Notes under the pieces: generated by a model
What the model was told of the DNA's origin: nothing
The model's database searches: none
What the model saw: only the letters and a program-made list of their open reading frames with translations
Assembly (NCBI RefSeq): GCF_900102725.1
Contig: NZ_FNJW01000008.1
Coordinates: forward strand, 62,001-126,000
Direction of reading: 5' to 3'
DNA: 64,000 nucleotides
Source of the DNA: Carnobacterium viridans
Lineage (GTDB): Bacteria; Bacillota; Bacilli; Lactobacillales; Carnobacteriaceae
Part shown: positions 23,521 through 32,046 of the stretch, piece by piece
Numbering within the stretch: the first letter of the stretch is position 1
Layout: the number at the start of each line of letters is the position of its first letter
Translations under genes and position numbers: made by a program

Positions 23521-24084
23521 ATGCGTATCATCACAGGAGAATATGGAGGCAGAAGATTAAAAGCTGTCCCAGGAAACAATACCAGACCCACAACAGATAA
23601 AGTAAAAGAATCTATTTTCAATATAATAGGGCCTTATTTTAACGGTGGAAATTGTTTAGATTTGTTTGCTGGAAGTGGAGGATTAGCTATTGAAGCAGTT
23701 TCTCGCGGTATGGATAGTGCGGTACTGATTGACCGAGATCCTTTAGCCATCAAAACGATAAAAGAAAATATTAGTGTAACAAAGGAATTAGATAAATTTG
23801 AGATTTATCGAAATGATGCAAATCGAGCAATCGATTTATTAAGAGGAAAGAAAAAATTTGATCTCTTATTTTTAGATCCACCGTATGCTAAACAAGAGAT
23901 TGAAAAACAAATTGAAAAAATAGTTGATTCTGATTTGTTGAATGATGAAGCCATTATTATTTGTGAGGTGGATAAGCGGACCCAATTAAATGAAAATATT
24001 GGTGCAGCAAAAGTCTTTAGAAAAGAAGTTTATGGGGCAAGCCAAATTGTAATGTATGAATACGCTAAGGAAATGGGGAAGTAA
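23521..24084 (+). CDS. rsmD: 16S rRNA (guanine966-N2)-methyltransferase RsmD
   Basis: 187 residues. SAM-dependent methylation of G966 in 16S rRNA. Features: N-terminal [18 protein letters not shown] and [17 protein letters not shown] motif [18 protein letters not shown] (about 43-60), and catalytic FLDPPY (about 119-124). ATG 23521 follows AAGGAAG. The stop overlaps the ribosome-binding region of coaD, whose ATG is 1 bp downstream, so the two are cotranslated, as is usual in Firmicutes. Confidence 0.95.
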   Translation: MRIITGEYGGRRLKAVPGNNTRPTTDKVKESIFNIIGPYFNGGNCLDLFAGSGGLAIEAVSRGMDSAVLIDRDPLAIKTIKENISVTKELDKFEIYRNDANRAIDLLRGKKKFDLLFLDPPYAKQEIEKQIEKIVDSDLLNDEAIIICEVDKRTQLNENIGAAKVFRKEVYGASQIVMYEYAKEMGK

Positions 24085-24085
24085 A

Positions 24086-24577
24086 ATGACTAAAATTGCT
24101 TTGTTTCCTGGAAGTTTCGATCCATTTACTAATGGTCATCTCGATACAGTTGAAAGAACCTCAAAATTATTTGATCAAGTTGTCATTGCTGTTGCGACTA
24201 ATACGTCAAAAAATGCTTTATTCTCTCTAGAAGAAAAAATGACTTTTATTAAACAGTCTGTCGAACATATTGAAAATATAAGTGTAAGAGAACATAGCGG
24301 CGGATTGACGGTAGAACTAGCAAAAAAAATCGGAGCAGTGACTTTGGTAAGAGGATTACGGAATAATGCCGATTTTGAGTATGAATCGACGATTGCAACA
24401 ATGAATAAAATTCAACATAAAGATATTGAAACGGTTTTTTTAATGTCAAATGAAAAGTATCGATTTCTAAGCTCTAGTTTAATTAAAGAAGTAGCCATGT
24501 TTGGTGGCGATATTTCCAGTCTTGTTCCAGTTGGAGTTAATGAAGCTATAAAAAGAAAATATGCTAAAATAAAATAA
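24086..24577 (+). CDS. coaD: Phosphopantetheine adenylyltransferase
   Basis: 163 residues from ATG 24086. Penultimate step of coenzyme A synthesis: ATP + 4'-phosphopantetheine to dephospho-CoA. The nucleotidyltransferase signature is FPGSFDPFTNGHLD (the usual HxGH is NGH here, as in the family's TNGH), followed by VRGLRNNADFEYE and the C-terminal YRFLSSSLIKEVA (Ser/Thr-rich nucleotide loop). Placed one base after rsmD, with GGGGAAG as ribosome-binding site inside the rsmD end. An upstream in-frame ATG at 24056 inside rsmD is less likely. Confidence 0.95.
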   Translation: MTKIALFPGSFDPFTNGHLDTVERTSKLFDQVVIAVATNTSKNALFSLEEKMTFIKQSVEHIENISVREHSGGLTVELAKKIGAVTLVRGLRNNADFEYESTIATMNKIQHKDIETVFLMSNEKYRFLSSSLIKEVAMFGGDISSLVPVGVNEAIKRKYAKIK

Positions 24578-24624
24578 ATCAGTTCAATTCGTTAGTAAAT
24601 TTAGCTATGCAGAGGATGATTGGA

Positions 24625-25668
24625 ATGAATGCTAAAGAAAAAAAGACTCGCAAAGGTTTGCTTGTTGCACTAATCGTAATTATTCTTGCAGGAGTTTTTG
24701 TTCCTATTCCCTATTATATTGAAGGGCCAGGTTCAGCAGTGAAGCTAAACGAATTGGTAGAAGTTGACAACAAAAAAGACCCAGAAGATGGTCATTTTAT
24801 GTTGACGACTGTTGCGGTCAGAAGAGCAACTCCATTTACGTATTTCATGAAATATTTGCCTTTTCATGAAGGGCTCACCACCGAAGAACTGTTTGGTACA
24901 AATACTTCTGATGCAGAATACACTAATCTACAGAATTATTATATGACTAGCTCAATCAATGCAGCGATTGAACAAGCTTACGAGGCTGCTGGAGAAAAGT
25001 ATCAGTTGACCTATAACGGCGTTTATATCATGTCCATTTTGGAGAAATCTGATTTTGAGGACAAGTTAGAGATTGGAGACACTATTCTTTCACTCGACGG
25101 ACAGTCTTTTGATAGTTCCTCTGAATTTATTGATTATGTTCAACAACAAAAAGTTGGACAAGTCATTGAAGTAACGTATGAACGGAATGGCGAACAACAA
25201 ACCACTTCTGGAAAGTTAATGGAAATGGAAGAAACTAAAAAAGCTGGTCTTGGAATATCTTTAGTCGACAATACGTCAATTGAAACAGAGATCCCTGTAT
25301 CTATTGATGCTGGAGAAATTGGAGGACCATCTGCTGGTTTTATGTTTGCTTTACAAATCTATACGCAATTGATGGATGAGGATTTGAGAAAAGGAAATGA
25401 AATTGCTGGTACTGGAACGATGCAACCAGATGGCACAATTGGTCGAATCGGAGGAATTGACAAAAAAATTGTTGCAGCTAGTGAAGAAGGAGCGACAATC
25501 TTTTTTGCTCCAGATGATACAATTGATCCAGTTATACAAAAGAATTATCCTGAAATGAAGTCGAATTATCAAGAAGCACTTGATGCAGCAAAAAAAATTG
25601 ATACCGATATGAAAATTGTACCTGTAAAAACATTTCAAGATGCCATTGATTATTTAAAAAACCTATAA
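24625..25668 (+). CDS. ylbL: Membrane-anchored PDZ-Lon serine protease (YlbL/SepM family)
   Basis: 347 residues from ATG 24625, spaced 9 nt from AGAGG; ATG 24607 and 24616 are possible but lack a ribosome-binding site. One N-terminal membrane helix (about 11-30) and PYYIEGPGSA are followed by a PDZ domain (about 130-210). The Lon-type protease domain has GEIGGPSAGFMFAL (nucleophile Ser236) and RIGGIDKKIVAA (Lys281), a Ser-Lys dyad 45 residues apart. In streptococci SepM trims competence peptide, and in Bacillus the family acts at the membrane; the substrate here is unknown. Its proximity to the com genes may be coincidental. A terminator follows. Confidence 0.92.
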   Translation: MNAKEKKTRKGLLVALIVIILAGVFVPIPYYIEGPGSAVKLNELVEVDNKKDPEDGHFMLTTVAVRRATPFTYFMKYLPFHEGLTTEELFGTNTSDAEYTNLQNYYMTSSINAAIEQAYEAAGEKYQLTYNGVYIMSILEKSDFEDKLEIGDTILSLDGQSFDSSSEFIDYVQQQKVGQVIEVTYERNGEQQTTSGKLMEMEETKKAGLGISLVDNTSIETEIPVSIDAGEIGGPSAGFMFALQIYTQLMDEDLRKGNEIAGTGTMQPDGTIGRIGGIDKKIVAASEEGATIFFAPDDTIDPVIQKNYPEMKSNYQEALDAAKKIDTDMKIVPVKTFQDAIDYLKNL

Positions 25669-25685
25669 ACCATTCGATTTAATTA

Positions 25686-25720
25686 AAAAGCCGAAGACAT
25701 AATTGTCTTCGGCTTTTTTT
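25686..25720 (+). terminator. Intrinsic terminator between ylbL and the convergent TspO-like gene
   Basis: AAAAGCCGAAGACA-TAAT-TGTCTTCGGCTTTTTTT: a 14-bp perfect stem. The A-run on the left arm lets it serve both convergent genes. Confidence 0.95.
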
Positions 25721-25725
25721 CAACT

Positions 25726-26472
25726 TTAAAAGTGATAAGGATTTTTTTTAGCTGTTTTTCGATTAAGGAAGAATGAAATAATACTTCCAAGTATAAGAAT
25801 AACCGTTAATCCAGCTGTAACAATAGCTATTGATTGATGGTCTGGTAAGTTCTTGGTAACTATTCCATACATTGCCCATATAAAGACCAAAATAATAGCC
25901 CAATCTTTAAAAAAATAAGCAATACCTAAACCTAAAAGAGTTGCTAGTGATAAGAGTACATAAGTGACTATTGTTTGGAGATTTACTTCGATACCGATAC
26001 TAGCAACTAACCAATAACTGAAATTTGTAATGGTAGCAACAATGATCCAGCCTAAGTAAAGAGAAATAGGAATGAGGTAAAGTTTAGAAGGAGTTGTCCT
26101 TTTTTGAGCTTGGTATAAAAATATAAGTGATAGAAGTAGTAAAAATATAACAATAAATGCAATTCCGTCCAAGAGAAAATGCCAAATTAAGATCCAAGAC
26201 GTATTAAGCAAACAGGTTAGTAAAAATCCCCAAAATTGACCAGAACTGAGCGTCTGTTTCTTAAAACTAAAACTTAACAACCATAATAATAGTGCAAAAT
26301 AGATGACTCCCCAAATACTAAAGATAAAACCAGCAGGAGTAAAAAACACCTCATACGTATCAGAAATTTCTCCTGTTTGATAGCCGTTTATTGGCAGGAT
26401 ATTAGCTAAAGCATTTACAGTAATCATTATTCCGTAAGCTAAATATAAAATAATTTGCTTTCCTATAGTCAT
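25726..26472 (-). CDS. TspO/MBR-like tryptophan-rich membrane protein
   Basis: 248 residues from ATG 26472, which is 8 nt from AAGGAG; the GTG/ATG codons just upstream are too close to that site. Seven or so hydrophobic segments are rich in Trp (FSIWGVIYFALLLWLL, NTSWILIWHFLL, LGWIIVATITNFSYWLV). The N-terminal pattern NALANILPINGYQTGEISD then FTPAGFIFSIWGVIYF is typical of a large family annotated as tryptophan-rich sensory (TspO-related) proteins, longer than the 150-160-residue classical TspO. The ligand and role are unknown. It is a single gene, convergent with ylbL and divergent from comEA. Confidence 0.68.
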   Translation of the reverse strand: MTIGKQIILYLAYGIMITVNALANILPINGYQTGEISDTYEVFFTPAGFIFSIWGVIYFALLLWLLSFSFKKQTLSSGQFWGFLLTCLLNTSWILIWHFLLDGIAFIVIFLLLLSLIFLYQAQKRTTPSKLYLIPISLYLGWIIVATITNFSYWLVASIGIEVNLQTIVTYVLLSLATLLGLGIAYFFKDWAIILVFIWAMYGIVTKNLPDHQSIAIVTAGLTVILILGSIISFFLNRKTAKKNPYHF

Positions 26473-26634
26473 TTTCATCACTCCTTAATTTAGTAATCAT
26501 CGATTTTAAAATTACGTTAACTCAACCATACTACAAATTTTAAAGAAAATAAATTAAAGCGACTGGTTAAAAAAAATAGGTGTTTTTTTTTACGTATACT
26601 ACTTTTTAGAAGGACTCAAAGGGAGTGTTAGGAG

Positions 26635-27342
26635 ATGTTGAAAACTAGCAAAGACTGGCTAATAAAAAATCGTTTATTTATTGAGATAGGTATACTTAGT
26701 TGCTTAGTGCTCAGTGTGTTTGGACTAATTTTAACGTTTTTGAAAAGCGATGATAATATAGAAGAAACCTCAGAGATGTTGAGTTATTTGGAAAGTGAAA
26801 GTAACTATTCAATGGCATCAAATCAAGTTGAACAACAATCAGAAAGTCAATCAGAAAAAATTTATATAGATGTTAAAGGTGCAGTGTATCTTCCGGGTGT
26901 GTATGAAGTGACAAGTGACATGAGGTTAATTGATGCTATTGAACTGGCTGGTGGTTTTAGCGAGAAAGCAAATCAGAATCCGGTAAACTTATCTTTAAAG
27001 TTGACAGATCAAATGGTGATTTTTATTCCAGAAGTTGGAGCGGTTGATGAAAAAAAATCAGAACTAGAAACTTCAGCTGTTCCAATAGAAGAAGCCGTCA
27101 TTACAGTTCCTAAAGAAGATAGTGCAGCAGCAACTTCTGAAAAAGTAAATATCAACCTCGCAGATTCAAATGAACTCCAACAATTACCTGGAATAGGGGA
27201 GAAAAAAGCAGAGCAAATCATAAGCTATAGACAAGAGAATGGTTCATTTCAAAAAATTGAAGATCTGAAAAATGTGTCCGGCATTGGTGAAAAAACTTTT
27301 GAGGCATTACGAGTGGATGTTACTGTGGGCGATGGTGAGTAA
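26635..27342 (+). CDS. comEA: Competence protein ComEA, DNA receptor
   Basis: 235 residues. Membrane-anchored DNA-binding protein of the transformation machinery. One N-terminal helix (about 14-34), a Ser/Glu-rich spacer, an SLBB domain (about 78-130, YIDVKGAVYLPGVYEV), a second acidic linker, and a C-terminal helix-hairpin-helix pair (about 172-232, VNINLADSNELQQLPGIGEKK and NVSGIGEKTFEALR) that binds double-stranded DNA. ATG 26635 lies 9 nt after GGGAG. First gene of comEA-comEB-comEC. No competence (Com-box) promoter could be identified with confidence. Confidence 0.93.
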   Translation: MLKTSKDWLIKNRLFIEIGILSCLVLSVFGLILTFLKSDDNIEETSEMLSYLESESNYSMASNQVEQQSESQSEKIYIDVKGAVYLPGVYEVTSDMRLIDAIELAGGFSEKANQNPVNLSLKLTDQMVIFIPEVGAVDEKKSELETSAVPIEEAVITVPKEDSAAATSEKVNINLADSNELQQLPGIGEKKAEQIISYRQENGSFQKIEDLKNVSGIGEKTFEALRVDVTVGDGE

Positions 27343-27451
27343 GGTGAGAAGAAAAAATGAAGTATTGAAAGTATTTGTGGGCTTTTGTATACTTGAGAAA
27401 ATGCTTAAGTTCATCAGCAACTTAAACAAACAAACGAGTAGGAGGAAGAAT

Positions 27452-27964
27452 ATGACTGAACGTATACCATGGGATCAATATTTTATGTCTCAGAGTTTGT
27501 TGTTGTCTTTACGAAGTACCTGTGCCCGATTAACTGTTGGAGCTACAATCGTAAGGGAAAAGAGGATTATCGCAGGAGGTTACAACGGTTCGGTAAGTGG
27601 AGATGTGCATTGTATAGATGACGGCTGCTACATTGTTGAAGGTCATTGTTTACGTACGATCCATGCTGAGATGAATGCGATTCTTCAGTGTGCAAAATTT
27701 GGAGCGCAGACTGAAGGTGCAGAAATTTATGTTACTCATTTTCCGTGCTTGCAATGTACGAAAATGATTATTCAAGCGGGTATCATAAAAATAAATTACT
27801 TAGAGGATTACCATAACAATGAGTATGCTTTGAAGTTGATTGAACAAGCCCACGTTCAATGTCAAAAAGTTGTCCTTCCAAAAGACTTTTTCCAACAACT
27901 AGATTTCAATACGAATGCTCAAACTAGTTTAAGCCAACTTAATGGACACACGCCACTCCAATAA
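27452..27964 (+). CDS. comEB: ComE operon protein ComEB, dCMP/cytidine deaminase family
   Basis: 170 residues from ATG 27452, behind AGGAGGAAG; a longer frame running back into comEA has no ribosome-binding site. Zinc deaminase motifs: HAEMNAI (His71, Glu73) and PCLQC (Cys99, Cys102). The extra Cys/His-rich stretch at 50-66 (HCIDDGCYIVEGHC) matches the second zinc site of dCMP deaminases. It may supply dUMP. ComEB is conserved in this operon but is dispensable for DNA uptake in Bacillus. Its stop TAA is immediately followed by the comEC start. Confidence 0.93.
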   Translation: MTERIPWDQYFMSQSLLLSLRSTCARLTVGATIVREKRIIAGGYNGSVSGDVHCIDDGCYIVEGHCLRTIHAEMNAILQCAKFGAQTEGAEIYVTHFPCLQCTKMIIQAGIIKINYLEDYHNNEYALKLIEQAHVQCQKVVLPKDFFQQLDFNTNAQTSLSQLNGHTPLQ

Positions 27965-30313
27965 GTGAAGGGATACGTTCTTTTTTCAGCTGTTTCTTGT
28001 TTATTATGTGCGATTGTTATTTTAAACCCTAATTGGTTGAGTATTATCCTGTTCTTGATTTGGTTGATCCGATTGCTGTTTACACGCAGAAAGAAGTGGA
28101 TTATTTATTCTTGCTTGTTCATGAGTGTAACAGCTTTTTTTGTAGGAGTAGAAAAGTACAACAATCAAACACGTCTTTCGATGGACACTCAAAATTTTTT
28201 GATTGAAATGGATCCAAATCGATTAAAAATCGATGGAGATCAAGTGCAATTTTACGGTACAGTTACTCAAGCTGGAGAAACGCTAAAATGTTCTGAAGAA
28301 ATTGTTGTTTTTTATCGATTGTCTACTAAAGAAGAAAAAGACTATTGGGAAAAGCAACAAAAAACAGCAAGTTTTGTAGTGATAGGATCTTTGATGAAAC
28401 CTGAAAAAAATAGGAATTTAAATCAATTTGATTATCAGCGTTATTTGTCTCATAACAAAATTCATTGGATGCTAGAGGCAACATCAATTCAGGCACACTC
28501 TGGGCCTGAGAAACAAACTTTTTTGGATTTAATTAACTTGAAAAATATCAGACAAACTATCTTGTTTCACATTGAAAGTAAAACTACAATTCCTGTATCT
28601 AGTTACATTAAAACCTTATTATTCGCAGATACTGCTTCTATTGATGATCAAGTAATGAATGGATACAAAGAAATCGGGATTATCCATTTATTGAGTATTT
28701 CAGGTTTACATATCCAATTTTTGATAGCAGGGCTAACGTACATTTTATGGAGAGTAGGTGTGACACGTGAGCACACGTATATCCTTTTATTTATTTTTCT
28801 TCCTATATATGGAAGTTTGACTGGTTGGGGAACCAGTATTTTTAGAGCTGTTGTGATGAGTCTCATCAGTCAGACGGGTTCGCGTATTCGTAGACCTATT
28901 TCCGGATTAGATGCGTGGTCATATACACTGATTATCGGGCTTTGGATAGATCCATATCAATTATTTTCTATAGGTTTTCAATTAAGCTATCTACTTAGTT
29001 TGGCTTTGATTTTATTTTCGACGTCGTTGTTCAACCAATCAAAATACAGCACTATCAATAGCTTATCCATTTCTTTTGTTTTAACACTTATTTCTATACC
29101 GATTCTCAGTTTCCATTTTTTTGAGTTTTCGTGGATTGGAATGTTTGCTAATTTGCTTTTTGTTCCATTATTTACGTGGTTCATTATGCCCTTGATGATT
29201 GTATTGTTTTTTTGTTCTTATATTCTTTCGGGAACACTATTTTTTCAGTTTCTTATACACATAGCGGAATATTCGTTGGGCATGATTGAATGGCTAGTAT
29301 TAAAGATCAGACTTTTTCCATATGGTACGATTGTTACTGGAAAAGTTCCTATGGTGTTATTTATTGTAACGGTGGTGGTCATGGTTATTTTTTTGATCGC
29401 ATTAGAGCAGCAAAAGAAAAAGAAGAGCTCTCTTTTTTTGCTGGTAATTGTTTTCATAGTCTTTATTCACTATCAGAAATACAGCCCATTTGGAGAAGTT
29501 TTGATACTAGATGTAGGTCAAGGAGACGCAACTTTAATTAAAGAGCCTTTTGGAAAAGGAGTCTACTTAATAGACACAGGCGGGGCACTAGCGTTTGAAA
29601 AAGAAGAATGGCAAATAAGGAAAAAACAGTCAACGGTGGCAAGTCGTGTGTTGATTCCAGTGATTAAATCGTTAGGTGTAACCCAATTAGATCAAGTGTT
29701 GATTACTCATGGAGATGAAGACCACATGGGTGAATTAATTGAACTAGCTCAAGGTATCGAAATTAAGGAACTTATTTTCCCAGTAGGGACAACCAAAAAA
29801 CAATCATTCTTTGATGCAGCTCAATCATTAGAAAAAAGTGGTGTGCCCTTACGTACAGTTAGTGCTAAACAATCACGAGACCAACTTTTTGGACCTTCTT
29901 TAACTGTTTTGTGGCCCTTAGATGATGGTGAAGGTGAAAACAATGATTCTCTTGTATTGTATGGGAAAATTGGTCAGTTTAATTGGCTGTTCACTGGAGA
30001 TATTGAAGAGGCGGGAGAAGCAAAGTTAACAGCTCTTTACCCCAATCTAAGAGTGGATATTTTAAAAGTAGCACATCATGGCAGCCAAACTTCAACCAGT
30101 GAGAGTTTTATTCAAAAAATAAAGCCGAAAACAGCTTTGATATCTTGTGGGTTAAACAATCGCTACAATCACCCAAATGAGGATGTATTAAAACGATTGG
30201 CTTCATTAAATGCAGCAGTTTACCGGACAGATCTGCAAGGAAGTTTTAGGTACACCTATGCCGATTATTTACCCCAAGGGTTAAAAAAAGACTTTCAAAC
30301 GATCTTAAAATAA
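27965..30313 (+). CDS. comEC: Competence membrane channel ComEC/Rec2
   Basis: 782 residues from GTG 27965, abutting the comEB stop. It forms the channel that takes single-stranded DNA across the membrane. Layout: N-terminal membrane helices and an OB-like DUF4131 region (to about 190), the Competence domain with many helices (about 210-480, IIHLLSISGLHIQFLIAG), and a C-terminal metallo-beta-lactamase-like domain (about 510-760) with LDVGQGDATLI, THGDEDHMGEL and KVAHHGSQTSTSE, thought to degrade one strand. All domains are intact, so the uptake step of transformation appears functional. Confidence 0.95.
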   Translation: MKGYVLFSAVSCLLCAIVILNPNWLSIILFLIWLIRLLFTRRKKWIIYSCLFMSVTAFFVGVEKYNNQTRLSMDTQNFLIEMDPNRLKIDGDQVQFYGTVTQAGETLKCSEEIVVFYRLSTKEEKDYWEKQQKTASFVVIGSLMKPEKNRNLNQFDYQRYLSHNKIHWMLEATSIQAHSGPEKQTFLDLINLKNIRQTILFHIESKTTIPVSSYIKTLLFADTASIDDQVMNGYKEIGIIHLLSISGLHIQFLIAGLTYILWRVGVTREHTYILLFIFLPIYGSLTGWGTSIFRAVVMSLISQTGSRIRRPISGLDAWSYTLIIGLWIDPYQLFSIGFQLSYLLSLALILFSTSLFNQSKYSTINSLSISFVLTLISIPILSFHFFEFSWIGMFANLLFVPLFTWFIMPLMIVLFFCSYILSGTLFFQFLIHIAEYSLGMIEWLVLKIRLFPYGTIVTGKVPMVLFIVTVVVMVIFLIALEQQKKKKSSLFLLVIVFIVFIHYQKYSPFGEVLILDVGQGDATLIKEPFGKGVYLIDTGGALAFEKEEWQIRKKQSTVASRVLIPVIKSLGVTQLDQVLITHGDEDHMGELIELAQGIEIKELIFPVGTTKKQSFFDAAQSLEKSGVPLRTVSAKQSRDQLFGPSLTVLWPLDDGEGENNDSLVLYGKIGQFNWLFTGDIEEAGEAKLTALYPNLRVDILKVAHHGSQTSTSESFIQKIKPKTALISCGLNNRYNHPNEDVLKRLASLNAAVYRTDLQGSFRYTYADYLPQGLKKDFQTILK

Positions 30314-30385
30314 ATTGAAAATAGGCTTGCAAATTATTTTAATGCTTTGTACCATTAAGGCAATACAAGAAAGTGGTGGAACAGA

Positions 30386-31420
30386 GTGAATTTTGTATCA
30401 GAATTAGCAAAAATAAGAAAAGGCACGATTGCACATGTTTACGTTGTGTTAGGAACAGAATCCTATTTGGCAAGCGTAGCTAGAAAAACACTGTTGGACT
30501 CATTGCTTAGTGCAGAAGAATTGGAATTAAACTACGGTGCTTACGATATGGAAGAAGTTTCTATAGGAACAGCCTTAGAGGATGCAGAATCGATTCCGTT
30601 TTTTGGTGATCGTCGTCTCGTTTTTGTAGATAGGCCTATCTTCTTAACTGGTGATAAAACAAAATTAAAGATAGAACATGATGTAAAATGGTTAGAAAGT
30701 TACTTAACTCATCCTTCTGAGTCAACGACACTTGTATTCTTTGCTCCATATGAAAAATTAGATGAACGCAAAAAAATAACTAAGTTACTAAAAAAAACTG
30801 CCACCATAATAGAAGTAAATGCATTATCAGAAAAAGATATGCGAAAATACATCAAGGATACTATAGCAAATGAAGAGTACCGTTATTCACCAGAAGCATT
30901 TGAATTATTTATTCAATTAACAGATGCAAAATTATCTGTAGCCATGGGAGAATTGCCGAAACTTTTTATTTATGCTCAAGATACTAAATTTATTACACTA
31001 GAAGCCGTTCAAGAATTAGTGGCTAAATCTTTAGAACAAAACATTTTTGCGCTAAACGAATACGTTTTGAAAAAAGACGCAGGACAAGCTCTCAATTTAT
31101 ACCAAGATTTATTATTACAAAAAGAAGATCCTATTAAAATAAATGCGATTATGACTTCTCAATTTAGATTGCTTATCCAAGTCAAAATTTTAGAAAAAAA
31201 AGGGTATCAGCAAGGAGATATTGCTAAGCAGTTAAAAACGCATCCCTATCGTGTGAAATTAGCTATTCAACAAATGAGAAAAATTGAGGAGCATTCATTG
31301 ATTGAAGCGTATAATGGATTGATTGATGCTGAGTATCGACTAAAGACAGGAAAAGGCGATAAAGAAATGCAATTTGAATTATTCGTTCTGCAGTATGCTC
31401 AAAAAAAGACAGCGAATTGA
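30386..31420 (+). CDS. holA: DNA polymerase III delta subunit
   Basis: 344 residues from GTG 30386, preceded by GGTGG. Clamp-loader subunit that opens the beta clamp. The fold is AAA+-like without a P-loop: an N-terminal VYVVLGTESYLA in place of the Walker A, a long helical collar, and the C-terminal QEDPIKINAIMTSQFRLLIQVK-type segment near residues 245-270. The position comEC-holA-rpsT is the standard Firmicutes order. It is separated by 72 bp from comEC, so it could be cotranscribed with the competence genes. Confidence 0.93.
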   Translation: MNFVSELAKIRKGTIAHVYVVLGTESYLASVARKTLLDSLLSAEELELNYGAYDMEEVSIGTALEDAESIPFFGDRRLVFVDRPIFLTGDKTKLKIEHDVKWLESYLTHPSESTTLVFFAPYEKLDERKKITKLLKKTATIIEVNALSEKDMRKYIKDTIANEEYRYSPEAFELFIQLTDAKLSVAMGELPKLFIYAQDTKFITLEAVQELVAKSLEQNIFALNEYVLKKDAGQALNLYQDLLLQKEDPIKINAIMTSQFRLLIQVKILEKKGYQQGDIAKQLKTHPYRVKLAIQQMRKIEEHSLIEAYNGLIDAEYRLKTGKGDKEMQFELFVLQYAQKKTAN

Positions 31421-31480
31421 GAACAATACAAGCGTTTAAGATAATCCAGCTATCAAGTAAAAAAACTTTACACATTTTTA

Positions 31481-31509
31481 TTGCATTGAAGCTTGTCTTT
31501 ATGTATAAT
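31481..31509 (+). promoter_or_regulatory. Promoter of rpsT
   Basis: TTGCAT (31481-31486), a 17-bp spacer, then TATAAT (31504-31509). This leaves a leader of about 60 nt before the rpsT start. Confidence 0.65.
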
Positions 31510-31576
31510 TGAATTTGTTGAAACAACTAGAATAGATTATTTTAAGTTGTAAATAATTGAAAGTGGGGTGAATCAA

Positions 31577-31831
31577 ATGCCAAACATCGAAGCTGCAATC
31601 AAACGTGTTCGTACTTCTGAAAAATCAGCTGTACAAAACAACGTTCAAAAAAGTTCAATGCGTACTGCTATTAAAAAATATGCTCAATCTATTGAAGCAG
31701 GTAACGAAAATTCTGAACAATTACTTAAAGAAGCAATCAAAGCAATTGACATGGCTGCATCTAAAGGATTGATTCATAAAAATAAAGCTAACCGTGACAA
31801 ATCTCGTTTAACTGCTAAATTAGCTAAATAA
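31577..31831 (+). CDS. rpsT: 30S ribosomal protein S20
   Basis: 84 residues from ATG 31577, spaced from GGGGTG; a GTG start 9 bp upstream would remove that spacing and add MNQ. The lysine/arginine-rich helical protein [16 protein letters not shown]... binds 16S rRNA in the body of the 30S subunit. The ending [13 protein letters not shown] is typical. It has its own promoter and terminator, so it is monocistronic. Confidence 0.96.
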   Translation: MPNIEAAIKRVRTSEKSAVQNNVQKSSMRTAIKKYAQSIEAGNENSEQLLKEAIKAIDMAASKGLIHKNKANRDKSRLTAKLAK

Positions 31832-31857
31832 GAGGTCATTGTTATAACGTATATGTG

Positions 31858-31903
31858 AAAAAGCCTCAAGTCTTGATTATTCAAGACTTGAGGCTTTTTT
31901 ATT
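31858..31903 (+). terminator. Intrinsic terminator of rpsT
   Basis: AAAAAGCCTCAAGTCTTGA-TTAT-TCAAGACTTGAGGCTTTTTT: a perfect stem of about 19 bp. Confidence 0.95.
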
Positions 31904-31935
31904 TTTTGAATACTAGTGAAGTTTTATCAAATTAG

Positions 31936-31964
31936 TTGTAAGAACACACGTTCAGTGCTAAAAT
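31936..31964 (+). promoter_or_regulatory. uvrB promoter with a LexA (DinR-type) SOS box
   Basis: TTGTAA (31936-31941), a 17-bp spacer, then TAAAAT (31959-31964). The spacer contains GAACACACGTTC at 31942-31953, which fits the Gram-positive LexA consensus CGAACRNRYGTTYG in both half-sites and in the central RNRY. Confidence 0.75.
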
Positions 31965-32046
31965 GATAAAATAGAATTGAAACTGTGTGTCTTGAATTAG
32001 ACAGGCTTCTTTTTATATTGAATAGAAGTGCGAGGAGGTACTTGAA

